A stretch of DNA of 29,606 nucleotides from a virus. Below, piece by piece: positions 6,381 to 12,440 of the stretch. Positions within the stretch are counted from its first letter, which is position 1; each line of letters starts with the position of its first letter. The stretch spans positions 1-29,606 of the IMG/VR virus record IMGVR_UViG_3300042345_000310. One strand, given 5' to 3'. Under the pieces are notes generated by a model. That model saw only the letters and a list, made by a program, of their open reading frames with translations, had not been told where the DNA came from and made no database searches. The translations under genes and the position numbers were made by a program.

Positions 6381-6498
6381 GGTGCTTTGGTTCATATGGT
6401 GCAATCTTAGACTTAACACGACCATCTTTATATAGTCTTACAATCCATCCATCTTTTATCTGAATTGGATTAAACGCTGTTGCTTTTTTCTTTGGCAT
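6367..6498 (-). CDS. Small basic protein of unknown function
   Basis: A 43-residue protein: MPKKK at the start, a GWIVRLYKDGRVKSKI beta-hairpin-like centre and a PKHPKKS tail. AAGGGG sits six bases before the ATG. Strong basic charge at both ends suggests nucleic-acid or ribosome association. It lies directly downstream of the Cys-rich gene (start codon two bases after that stop) and overlaps the convergent GDPD-like gene by 14 bases. No family is recognised. Confidence 0.6.
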   Translation of the reverse strand: MPKKKATAFNPIQIKDGWIVRLYKDGRVKSKIAPYEPKHPKKS

Positions 6499-6500
6499 TC

Positions 6501-6830
6501 TTACCCCTTAAATAAACTAGTAATTCTTGTATCTTTTGAATAATCTTTTGCATCTTCTTTTATTGCACTAAACAATGATTCATTTTTTTCTACTGGAACG
6601 CAGTTAGGGACTGGGCTACCATCTTCTCCTGGCTTCATCCCACGCTGGACATACCCATCCCAGCACGGATCAGCCTTCCCAATTGATGAGTCATACATGG
6701 CCATAGCAACCTCTGAATCGGCGTTTGGAGAGCATACAGGGCAGTCTGGGCAGTCTACATTAAGTTCTTTGCAGGTCTCACATTCGCAGCCTTGGTATGT
6801 GCTTGTTGGCATTATTGGATTTTCAGACAT
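6501..6830 (-). CDS. Cys-rich phage protein with a CWDGY...GMK...PNCVP motif
   Basis: A 109-residue protein. The N-terminal third has a cysteine cluster (GCECETCKE, then CPDCPVC) able to bind zinc or a metal cluster. The middle carries DPCWDGYVQRGMKPGEDG followed by PVPNCVP, a short motif that recurs in structural and other proteins of aquatic phages and is of unknown role. The C-terminus is charged. No ribosome-binding site precedes the ATG; TATAAT ends six bases upstream, so it is probably leaderless. It is divergent from tRNA-Arg. Confidence 0.68.
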   Translation of the reverse strand: MSENPIMPTSTYQGCECETCKELNVDCPDCPVCSPNADSEVAMAMYDSSIGKADPCWDGYVQRGMKPGEDGSPVPNCVPVEKNESLFSAIKEDAKDYSKDTRITSLFKG

Positions 6831-6836
6831 TTTATA

Positions 6837-6842
6837 ATTATA
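6837..6842 (-). promoter_or_regulatory. Leaderless -10 box for the Cys-rich gene
   Basis: TATAAT, six bases, then ATG at 6830. The -35 region is weak. It is divergent from the tRNA-Arg promoter, whose -35 starts at 6850. Confidence 0.6.
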
Positions 6843-6849
6843 TCACAGT

Positions 6850-6879
6850 TTGACATACAAGACTTCCTGGGTGTATACT
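6850..6879 (+). promoter_or_regulatory. Promoter for tRNA-Arg and the gene at 6984
   Basis: A perfect TTGACA at 6850-6855, 18 bases, TATACT at 6874-6879. Initiation is expected near 6886, two bases before the tRNA, so little or no 5' trimming may be needed. Confidence 0.82.
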
Positions 6880-6887
6880 TAGCGTAT

Positions 6888-6960
6888 ACCTCTGTAGTTC
6901 AGTGGACAGAACGTTGGACTTCTAAGCCAAGCGTCGCAGGTTCAATTCCTGCCAGGGGTG
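6888..6960 (+). tRNA. tRNA-Arg (anticodon TCT)
   Basis: Acceptor ACCTCTG pairs with CAGGGGT (one T-G wobble); discriminator G; no encoded CCA. The D-stem GTTC/GAAC and T-arm GCAGG-TTCAATT-CCTGC are perfect. The anticodon loop CTTCTAA gives TCT. The anticodon stem TTGGA/GCCAA has an A-G mismatch at the pair next to the loop, unusual but tolerable. It reads AGA, a common codon in this AT-rich genome. Confidence 0.9.
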
Positions 6961-6983
6961 CTAGAAAGACTCTAAGGGGGATT

Positions 6984-7682
6984 ATGGACACTTCTGCAGT
7001 ATATTGGTGTATAGATACTGACCTACCCACTTTAGGACCGTCTAAGCCCATCCTGCCACTTTTTAATAGTGTTGTTAGCGAAAGAAATAAGAATACTGAT
7101 CCTGGATCTTCATATTATAAATGTAAGTCTGCACAAGAAATGTTTAATAATACTTTTATACTTCCATCTACAGAAAATCTTCACATATTGTTTAGTGGTG
7201 GTAAATTATTGAATACTAGAGATGCTAAAAAATTTAGACCAAGAATGCCAGTATTTGAAGATGGTCCTGCAGTAGACTACGACTCTAGATGGCTATTCTT
7301 TTCTGAGGATGACATTAATATTCAGTTAACCCCACCATACTTTCATAAGACAAAGGCATCAGAATATGCCACAGTCCTGAGTGGTGAATTCAATATTAGT
7401 AAATGGTTTAGGCCCATTGTTCCAACATTTTCGTTATGGGATTCTTCAAGAGAATTGGTGATATCTAAGGATGATCCTTTAGCCTATGTTAATTTTATTA
7501 CTGACAAAAAGGTTATATTAAAACAATTCAAAGAAACGGAACAAATTAAAAAAATTATGCATGAATGTGTGATGATGAAAGATAAATTCCCAAACTTGCC
7601 TTTGGCTGAAAACTATAATAGATTTATTTTAAATAAAAAGCACAAAGCCCTAATAGAAGAAATTAAAAATAATTTAGTTTGA
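6984..7682 (+). CDS. Phage protein of unknown function
   Basis: A 232-residue soluble protein. ATG at 6984 follows AAGGGGG at normal distance. An open frame runs further upstream through tRNA-Arg and cannot be coding there. Features seen: an N-terminal VYWCIDTDLP strand, PSKPILPLF, a YYKCKSAQEMFNNTF segment, and a lysine-rich C-terminal helical region. I see no catalytic motif. It shares the tRNA-Arg transcript. It overlaps the convergent gene at 7674 by nine bases. Confidence 0.72.
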   Translation: MDTSAVYWCIDTDLPTLGPSKPILPLFNSVVSERNKNTDPGSSYYKCKSAQEMFNNTFILPSTENLHILFSGGKLLNTRDAKKFRPRMPVFEDGPAVDYDSRWLFFSEDDINIQLTPPYFHKTKASEYATVLSGEFNISKWFRPIVPTFSLWDSSRELVISKDDPLAYVNFITDKKVILKQFKETEQIKKIMHECVMMKDKFPNLPLAENYNRFILNKKHKALIEEIKNNLV

Positions 7683-8231
7683 TATAACTATGTTAGACAA
7701 TACAAACTCTGGAACATGGCCAGTAAACAATACTAAAAGAATTGACTGAAATTCGTTAGGTCCTGAAGGAGATATAAACACTTTCTCTCCTGCTTTAATT
7801 AAGGCAGCACGTCCTGATTTAGCAGACAGGATCTCTTCAGCGTTGGTGACATCATTTGTTATTTTTATTTTAGCACTAGACTCATTAACAAAATATATAA
7901 AAAGATGCTGATCTTCTTTTGGTAATTGTTCTTCTAGTGATAAGTCAACTCCATTTAATCCAAAGATATGTAGTTGCGCTTCTGATTCAAGTATCTCCCC
8001 CAACTTTATCATCTTCTCATAACAAAAGTTAGAAAGTATTCTTTTGGATTCGTCTGAAAGTGGGCTCACTGTCTTTTTATCTACAATTGCTTTATGGGTA
8101 AGTCTAAAAATTCCTGATTTAAAATTACTATTATCTATAACCCATGGAAAAAGTGAGTTAGAGTCTTCATAAAAAACCTTTTGTAGTTTTTTAATGTCAT
8201 CTTCATTTAAAAAATTGTCGTTATATAGCAT
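7674..8231 (-). CDS. Degenerate 2OG-oxygenase-fold protein, probably non-catalytic
   Basis: A 185-residue protein that follows the double-stranded beta-helix plan of small phage 2OG oxygenases: an N-terminal FLNEDDIKKLQ segment and FPW, a central HLFIYFVNESSAKI strand pair, GRAALIKAGEKVFIS, and a closing FQSILLVLF strand. The residues expected for catalysis are missing. The HxD position before the IYF strand reads SLEE..., the distal His is replaced in KVFIS, and the 2OG-binding Arg is replaced in FQSILL. It may be a structural or binding relative of the active enzymes. The start is leaderless-type, five bases after TATAAT. Confidence 0.55.
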   Translation of the reverse strand: MLYNDNFLNEDDIKKLQKVFYEDSNSLFPWVIDNSNFKSGIFRLTHKAIVDKKTVSPLSDESKRILSNFCYEKMIKLGEILESEAQLHIFGLNGVDLSLEEQLPKEDQHLFIYFVNESSAKIKITNDVTNAEEILSAKSGRAALIKAGEKVFISPSGPNEFQSILLVLFTGHVPEFVLSNIVISN

Positions 8232-8236
8232 AATTA

Positions 8237-8268
8237 ATTATAGGGGCACCATATTTCAGATGCCCCTA
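8237..8268 (-). terminator. Hairpin terminator fused to a leaderless promoter
   Basis: TAGGGGCA (8241-8248) and TGCCCCTA (8261-8268) form a perfect eight-pair stem with a 12-base loop, just after the stop codon of the gene at 8273. It is followed by TAATTAATT on the minus strand. The -10 box TATAAT of the next gene (8242-8237) begins within the last two bases of the stem, so ending one transcript and starting the next use the same 32 bases. Confidence 0.6.
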
Positions 8269-8272
8269 CCAA

Positions 8273-8548
8273 CTACTTTGCAGCCTTCTTAGGGGCAGCC
8301 TTCTTAGCAGGTGACTTCTTTACTACCTTAGCAGTCTTTACTGCTCTATCCACTTCTTCTACTGATGGCATCTTGCCAAATGCAGTATCTGAAGGGTTTG
8401 CTGCTCTCAATACGACGGGGACAAGTGCTCCAAGTAGTGAGTATGCTAGTGTCTGCGGATCTGTTACTCCAGAGGCATACATTGCTGTTGCTGCTCCAAG
8501 AACTGATCTTCCGTATGACGCTAGTGCTGCTTTGATTTGCTTATTCAT
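8273..8548 (-). CDS. Holin-like membrane protein with a lysine/alanine-rich tail
   Basis: A 91-residue protein. After a short basic N-terminus (MNKQIKAALASYGRSVLGAA) there are one or two hydrophobic segments (VLGAATAMYASGV and LAYSLLGALVPVVLRAA). The tail is rich in PAKKAAPKKAAK, similar to the C-terminus of the endolysin at 15115-15825. The segment around DPQTLAYSLLGALVPVVLRAANPSD resembles small actinophage membrane proteins found near lysis genes. AGGAGG precedes the ATG. A terminator follows directly, marking the end of the long minus-strand gene run. Holin activity is inference. Confidence 0.6.
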   Translation of the reverse strand: MNKQIKAALASYGRSVLGAATAMYASGVTDPQTLAYSLLGALVPVVLRAANPSDTAFGKMPSVEEVDRAVKTAKVVKKSPAKKAAPKKAAK

Positions 8549-8559
8549 ATTTATTCCTC

Positions 8560-8718
8560 CTAGGATATGATTCTTACTAGTATATCATAGCCAAGCCATA
8601 AACCAATAATTCCTGCGACTCCCGCAAAAACTGGTGGTGCTGGCACTGGCAATTTGAATGCAGCAAATATAATGCCACATCCAAAACCTGTTATAACTGA
8701 TAATATAATTTCTTTCAC
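8560..8718 (-). CDS. XapX-domain (DUF1427-like) small membrane protein
   Basis: A 52-residue GTG-start protein with two membrane helices around a loop reading FKLPVPAPPVFAGVAGIIG. The KLPVPAPP turn followed by a glycine-rich helix is the signature of the XapX family, whose function is unknown. AAGGAA lies before the GTG, which overlaps the preceding stop (GTGA). Its own stop lies inside the ribosome-binding site of the next gene, so the three genes are translationally linked. Confidence 0.78.
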   Translation of the reverse strand: MKEIILSVITGFGCGIIFAAFKLPVPAPPVFAGVAGIIGLWLGYDILVRIIS

Positions 8719-8879
8719 TTGTATTCCTTTTCTGCTAACTCTTTATAATGATTTAAACATACATCTCTTATTTGTGTCTCTGTTGAATATAATTTTTCTG
8801 CTTCAAGTTCACATCCTAATACATGACAAGAATAAAATGCATCAAAGGCAAGATCATTATATGACTTAAAGGTTATCAT
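8715..8879 (-). CDS. 54-residue protein of unknown function
   Basis: ATG at 8879 overlaps the previous stop as ATGA, and its TGA overlaps the next GTG. The sequence is mainly helical and acidic (CELEAEKLYSTET, HYKELAEKEYK) with three cysteines (SCHVLGC and VCLNH), which could be metal ligands. No family is recognised. Gapless coupling on both sides is the main evidence that it is real. Confidence 0.65.
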   Translation of the reverse strand: MITFKSYNDLAFDAFYSCHVLGCELEAEKLYSTETQIRDVCLNHYKELAEKEYK

Positions 8880-9313
8880 GTATCTAGTTTACCATAATCC
8901 TCAATAGCCCTAGAGTAATCATCTGGTATAAGTTTTTCAAGATCCTTATAGGCCTCTGATATTTTTTTCATATGATCTGTTAATGGGGTCCATATAGCAT
9001 CTCCATATTTATCAAAGTAGGCTATCTCTGATCCAACCTTCTGAGTAAAATCATATATTCCGCTTTGAACTGTGTAGATATAGTCAAATGCCCAATCCCT
9101 AGACTGATTTAAAAACTTTACAAATCCATCTGTATTTTCAATCTGATCTTTATCATAATTCATACTAATTTTATTTAAAAGCAATTCATTATCAGCATCA
9201 GCCTGAGCAAGTTTTACCAACAACTCCTTTTGATTAATTCTCATTTTTACATTATCAACAATAATTAAAAAGAAAAAAGACATAAACAATATAAAAAAAA
9301 TAAAATCAAACAT
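8876..9313 (-). CDS. Membrane-anchored helical protein
   Basis: A 145-residue protein. An N-terminal membrane helix (FDFIFFILFMSFFFLIIV) is followed by a basic stop-transfer (KMRINQK) and a helical, probably coiled soluble domain with repeated aromatic residues (WAFDYIYTVQSGIYDF). By the positive-inside rule the C-terminal domain should be cytoplasmic. It overlaps the upstream gene by eight bases. Function is unknown; it sits in a run of small genes of the kind found around whiB in actinophages. Confidence 0.7.
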   Translation of the reverse strand: MFDFIFFILFMSFFFLIIVDNVKMRINQKELLVKLAQADADNELLLNKISMNYDKDQIENTDGFVKFLNQSRDWAFDYIYTVQSGIYDFTQKVGSEIAYFDKYGDAIWTPLTDHMKKISEAYKDLEKLIPDDYSRAIEDYGKLDT

Positions 9314-9542
9314 CTTTTCCTCCTTCTCTAACTAGCATTACTATTGCCCCATTGTCTTCAAGAGCCTTTTTTACCCTAATCATGTATTCAACTGCTTGAA
9401 TTTTGTCATCATGTGATAGAACTACAAAGTCTTTTTCAGAAGCACGAACAGTTATAAAGTGATCATTGTCTACAATAGTCAACTTAAAGTTTTTAGGAGC
9501 ACGGATTGAGTGAAATGCCATACGCATTTGTTCTGTATACAT
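9306..9542 (-). CDS. Small protein of unknown function
   Basis: A 78-residue protein. ATG at 9542 overlaps the previous stop as TGATG and is preceded by GGAGAAGAG; an upstream TTG (9560) is less likely. It contains alternating strands and helices: FKLTIVDNDHFITVRA, FVVLSHDDKIQAVEYMIRVKKALEDNGA, then IVMLVRE. The alpha/beta pattern would suit a small binding domain. I recognise no family. Confidence 0.66.
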   Translation of the reverse strand: MYTEQMRMAFHSIRAPKNFKLTIVDNDHFITVRASEKDFVVLSHDDKIQAVEYMIRVKKALEDNGAIVMLVREGGKDV

Positions 9543-9772
9543 CAATCTTCTCTTCTCCAATGTAGGTATGATTTAATATAGACAGCGCCATACGCTACTG
9601 CTGCAAAGATAAAACCATATTGGTCTGTCACTAAGGCATAGGCTATCCATAAACACTCATTGAATAATAGAACAAACCACCCCCAAAGAGTTTTTCTTCC
9701 AACAAAATATATACCAGATACGCCAATACAAGCAAGGACCCAGTGTGCATAGTCAGCAATCCATTGAATCAT
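9542..9772 (-). CDS. Small multi-pass membrane protein
   Basis: A 76-residue protein with three hydrophobic stretches: WVLACIGVSGIYFV, WGWFVLLFNECLWIAYAL and GFIFAAVAYGAVYI, ending in a basic HWRRED. The GRKTLWGW turn and the NECLW...TDQYGFI loop recall a mini-version of PnuC-type transporter ends, but the protein is too short for a transporter by itself. AGGAGA precedes the ATG. It follows the whiB-like gene by four bases, so it is in the same operon. Confidence 0.66.
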   Translation of the reverse strand: MIQWIADYAHWVLACIGVSGIYFVGRKTLWGWFVLLFNECLWIAYALVTDQYGFIFAAVAYGAVYIKSYLHWRRED

Positions 9773-9775
9773 AAA

Positions 9776-10060
9776 TTAATCTCCTAGCGTAAGGGTTTGC
9801 CAAGTTTCAGCCCAGGCTGCCTTGGATCTGTGACGAGAAAACTCTCTAGATATAGAGCCATTTTCTAGATAAACTCCTCCCCAAACTCCCCATTCTTTTT
9901 GTGAAACACCAACAGCAAAGCAGTGTTTCCTTACAGGGCATTCAGAGCATAGCCTATCTATTGCAGGACGAAGTGTCTCATCATCTTCATATTTTTCAAA
10001 AAATAAATTTGTGTCGTAATCTAAACAGACAGCATCATCTTTCCAATCATGCCTTTTCAT
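9776..10060 (-). CDS. whiB: WhiB-like [4Fe-4S] transcriptional regulator
   Basis: A 94-residue Wbl protein. The four cluster-binding cysteines are C12, C38, C41 and C47 in the order C...C-x2-C-x5-C (LCSECPVRKHC). They are followed by the family's turn GVWGGVYLENG (about 58-68) and a basic tail with SREFSRHRSK for DNA contact. Wbl proteins bind the host sigma factor and act as redox-sensitive regulators; they occur only in Actinobacteria and their phages, which is the main host clue. Phage copies may alter host transcription or superinfection immunity. It begins directly after the stop of the gene at 10061. Confidence 0.95.
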   Translation of the reverse strand: MKRHDWKDDAVCLDYDTNLFFEKYEDDETLRPAIDRLCSECPVRKHCFAVGVSQKEWGVWGGVYLENGSISREFSRHRSKAAWAETWQTLTLGD

Positions 10061-10270
10061 TTACATCACATACTTATTTGGAATCTCCCACCCCATGCGT
10101 GAAGGATCAAAAACCTTTTTTAGGTGCCACTTACCGTTAACATAAACACCACTTGCTGATGTTCTACCCTTTTCAGAGCGCTGTAATTCAATAACTGACC
10201 ATCCATCCCACGATAGGATTGGTGACTTAGAGACAATTGTCTCCATTTGTTCTAACGACTTTACTAGCAT
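10061..10270 (-). CDS. Small conserved-looking phage protein of unknown function
   Basis: A 69-residue protein with AGGGAG before the ATG. The core ILSWDGWSVIELQ...GVYVNGKWHLKKVF and closing GWEIPNKYV form a compact, aromatic-rich beta fold without cysteines or catalytic motifs. Its position directly upstream of whiB suggests a linked role, but no function can be assigned. It is probably co-transcribed with the SLOG-like gene eight bases upstream. Confidence 0.66.
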   Translation of the reverse strand: MLVKSLEQMETIVSKSPILSWDGWSVIELQRSEKGRTSASGVYVNGKWHLKKVFDPSRMGWEIPNKYVM

Positions 10271-10278
10271 TTTTCTCC

Positions 10279-10629
10279 CTAGTATCTAAATAATCCAACA
10301 TCAATATTTTTGAGTTGGGCAGTAGCAGCAAGTTTGGAGACTGGCTCTTTTGGGTTTGAAAGAAAAGCAAAGTAATTAACATCCTTTATGTTTTCTTCAA
10401 CCCAACTTGGTGCAACCTTGTATAACTTTATTTTCTTACCACGAGCCTTCATTCCACGCTCAGATAGGTTAGTAAATTCTGATGCCATAGCGTTTATATT
10501 TCCTGGTCCTGCAGAATAAACATAAAAGTATGGATCATCATCTTTAATTGTAGACATCGCTACACCCATTGCTCTTAAAAAGACCTGATAGTCAGCAAAA
10601 GCCTGTGTGCCTTGAATTACAACAATCAC
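10279..10629 (-). CDS. SLOG/YspA-like nucleotide-binding-fold protein
   Basis: A 116-residue Rossmann-like protein. It starts with a strand and GTQAF (residues 7-11) and has VYSAGPGNINAMASEF in the middle, like the strand-GGAxGxD-helix signature of DprA/LOG/DUF2493 (SLOG) proteins, with GPGN in place of GGAKG. Later KLYKVAPSWVEENIKDVNYFAFLS and a third strand complete an alpha/beta unit. SLOG domains bind nucleotides or nucleic acid in DNA uptake, hormone activation and anti-phage signalling. The GTG start overlaps the previous stop (TAGTG). The assignment is by fold logic and is moderate. Confidence 0.5.
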   Translation of the reverse strand: MIVVIQGTQAFADYQVFLRAMGVAMSTIKDDDPYFYVYSAGPGNINAMASEFTNLSERGMKARGKKIKLYKVAPSWVEENIKDVNYFAFLSNPKEPVSKLAATAQLKNIDVGLFRY

Positions 10630-11030
10630 TATTCTGTATCCTTTCTTAGTTCATCCATTATAAAAAGCATCTTATCTAATTCTACCTTATCCATACCCAT
10701 TGTGTCAACTATTGTTGCTTGATCCTTATCTATAAAAAATCCATTCATTGGTGCCATATAAAATGCGTTATCTTTAATCCAATAAGCGATATCATTTACA
10801 ATTAAAACCTTTACATTTATTTTATTTTCATGGTTCTTTGATTGTCGCTTAATTATTTTAGGCTCTTGGTATGATTCAATAAGTGGAAGGATTGGTCTAA
10901 CGATTTCGTGTATATGACTTTGTCTATAAATTATCCCAGTATTTTTCTTAATAGTATTAGTTCTCATTACAAACTTTGTTGCAGCAAAAAATACTATAAG
11001 TGTAGTCATTGCTCCAACAAAATAAGACAT
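10629..11030 (-). CDS. N-terminally anchored membrane protein
   Basis: A 133-residue protein with an N-terminal membrane helix (SYFVGAMTTLIVFFAATKFV), a basic linker (MRTNTIKKNTG) and a soluble domain predicted in the cytoplasm. The domain includes VKVLIVNDIAYWIKDNAFYMAPM and an acidic helical C-terminus. TAATG and TAGTG overlaps couple it to both neighbours. No family is recognised. Confidence 0.66.
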   Translation of the reverse strand: MSYFVGAMTTLIVFFAATKFVMRTNTIKKNTGIIYRQSHIHEIVRPILPLIESYQEPKIIKRQSKNHENKINVKVLIVNDIAYWIKDNAFYMAPMNGFFIDKDQATIVDTMGMDKVELDKMLFIMDELRKDTE

Positions 11031-11359
11031 TAATCCTCCAGCAAAACTCTGATAATTTCTTTAAGGGTATACTGATGTCCCTTTTCTAGTTTAGAAACTG
11101 CTTCTGGATCAAAAGCCTTTTTTGTAACTCTTACTATTGGATTTATATTTGTTATATCCATATCAAGAAATCCATACTCCCATAAAGCCATAGTCTCTGA
11201 AGAAAAATACTTAGAGAATTCATTATGAAGTTTTGGGTTTATATGCTGAAGTTTATTTGTAAAATTGTATAATGGCTCTCCAGTATCAAGGTCAATTCCT
11301 GCTACTTCAAGCGCTCCCTGTAATATAAGATCTTCAATGATCTTTGACTCTTCATCCAT
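11030..11359 (-). CDS. Tandem paralogue A (LLxQGAxEVAGID family)
   Basis: A 109-residue protein. The start is ATG at 11359, in a TAATG overlap; an in-frame TTG at 11374 is less likely. The first half, ILQGALEVAGIDLDTGEPLYNFTNKLQHINPKLH, aligns with the same stretch of the next upstream gene. It continues with an extra domain (about residues 60-109: IVRVTKKAFDPEAVSKLEKGHQYTL). Such proteins could be small DNA- or peptide-binding modules. No known family is recognised. Confidence 0.66.
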   Translation of the reverse strand: MDEESKIIEDLILQGALEVAGIDLDTGEPLYNFTNKLQHINPKLHNEFSKYFSSETMALWEYGFLDMDITNINPIVRVTKKAFDPEAVSKLEKGHQYTLKEIIRVLLED

Positions 11360-11577
11360 TACCTTAGTCTCCAAGTCATTGTTTCTGGTCCACGCTTAAT
11401 TAACCTAAACATATGATGCTCAAATTGATCCCGTAAATCATCGTAAAGAGATGGGCTAACATTTTTAAGTTTGTCGGTTATCTTATAAGTAAGAAGGCCG
11501 TCATTATCAATCCCTGCAACCTCTATAGCACCCTGATTAAGTAGATGCTCAACTAGTGCTTGATTTTTTATATCCAT
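11359..11577 (-). CDS. Tandem paralogue B (LLxQGAxEVAGID family)
   Basis: A 72-residue protein matching the N-terminal part of the following gene: LLNQGAIEVAGIDNDGLLTYKITDKLKNVSPSLYDDL. It ends earlier, with HMFRLIKRGPETMTWRLR. The adjacent related pair points to local duplication followed by divergence in length. It starts two bases after the thioredoxin stop and ends in a TAATG overlap. Confidence 0.66.
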   Translation of the reverse strand: MDIKNQALVEHLLNQGAIEVAGIDNDGLLTYKITDKLKNVSPSLYDDLRDQFEHHMFRLIKRGPETMTWRLR

Positions 11578-11578
11578 T

Positions 11579-11833
11579 TTATCCTTCTATAAAAGTAATT
11601 AGTTCTTCTCTTGTTTTTGCACCATTAGTTCTTCCAACTTCCTTATTATCTTCAATCAATATAAAGGTTGGAATAGATCTAACTCCAAAATCTTCAACCA
11701 TTTCAGTCTCAGAATCAGCGTCAATCATAAAGAATCTAGCAGTTATTTGATCACGGTTTAATTGCTCTACTACTGGCCTTACTTTTTCGCATGGCTTGCA
11801 CCATTCTGCAGTAAAGTATAGGACATGCTTCAC
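11579..11833 (-). CDS. Thioredoxin-like protein
   Basis: An 84-residue minimal thioredoxin fold. The active site WCKPC is at residues 11-15. The cis-proline loop SIPTF is present, followed by an ILIEDNKEVGRTNGAKTREELITFIE ending typical of the family. It would reduce disulphides in the host cytoplasm, for example on a phage polymerase or ribonucleotide reductase not seen here. The CKPC dipeptide differs from the common CGPC and may shift redox potential. It overlaps the nuclease gene by four bases (ATGA). Confidence 0.92.
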   Translation of the reverse strand: MKHVLYFTAEWCKPCEKVRPVVEQLNRDQITARFFMIDADSETEMVEDFGVRSIPTFILIEDNKEVGRTNGAKTREELITFIEG

Positions 11834-12237
11834 TTGCCAGACTTCTTTCTGGCCTTTGCAAGTGCCTCAAAATCCTTAACCTTAGTGTCACCCATATAGC
11901 CCCAGGCATATCCATCATTGATCATCTTATCATTAAGAGATTCTGTATTACCATCTACATATACCCAGCCTAAAATGCGACCATACTTTTCAGATGAGTC
12001 CATCTTCTCAGTTTTGATTACAACAGACTTTGCATCCTTTAGGTGCTTCTTTAGATACTCTTTAGATTCAAGGCCAAGGGCCTTCTCTTTAAGATCCTTT
12101 GTGCGAGACTCTGGGGTATCAATACCCGCCAATCTTACACGGGATTGAAACAAAATATCAAACCCTAAATCAATTAGAACATCAATGGTATCCCCATCTA
12201 CTACGTTCTCTACTTTTCTTACATAATATTCATACAT
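11830..12237 (-). CDS. Staphylococcal-nuclease-like (thermonuclease) protein
   Basis: A 135-residue SNase-fold enzyme. The metal/catalytic set is present: DGDTIDV (residues 14-20), R35, RLAGIDTPE with D40, T41 and E43, and R87 in EKYGRILG. NDKMINDGYAWGY and a C-terminal ALAKARK helix complete the fold. It would cleave DNA and RNA using calcium. There is no signal peptide, unlike secreted homologues, so it acts inside the cell. ATG at 12237 is in a TAATG overlap, with GGGGGAG upstream; an earlier ATG (12252) contains that site and is rejected. Confidence 0.92.
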   Translation of the reverse strand: MYEYYVRKVENVVDGDTIDVLIDLGFDILFQSRVRLAGIDTPESRTKDLKEKALGLESKEYLKKHLKDAKSVVIKTEKMDSSEKYGRILGWVYVDGNTESLNDKMINDGYAWGYMGDTKVKDFEALAKARKKSGK

Positions 12238-12440
12238 TATTTTCTCCCCCATTTAACTTTATTCCAACCACGCTCATGGAAGTAATAAAGGATTGTTTTT
12301 GTAACTACCTCGAAACTTGCGATTGCACCTGCCGTAACTGGCTCTTTGGTTATAAACCAAGCAATAGCAAATGTATCTGCTGTTCCAATTATACGCCAAG
12401 TAATTGCTTTTAGTGCTGATCTTTGTTTGGTTACATTCAT
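12237..12440 (-). CDS. DUF2061 small membrane protein, copy 1
   Basis: A 67-residue protein of the DUF2061 family: RSALKAITWRIIGTADTFAIAWFI, a second helix around GAIASFEVVTKTILYYF, and the characteristic FHERGWNKV ending. Function is unknown; members often neighbour sulfate-activation genes in bacteria. Here it overlaps the APS kinase fusion by four bases (ATGA), repeating that association. A second DUF2061 copy lies at 14030-14230. Confidence 0.85.
   Translation of the reverse strand: MNVTKQRSALKAITWRIIGTADTFAIAWFITKEPVTAGAIASFEVVTKTILYYFHERGWNKVKWGRK

Noticed and set aside
6792-6983. Upstream extension of the gene at 6984 in the same open frame
   Set aside because: It runs through the tRNA-Arg promoter and the tRNA itself; ATG 6984 has a good ribosome-binding site.
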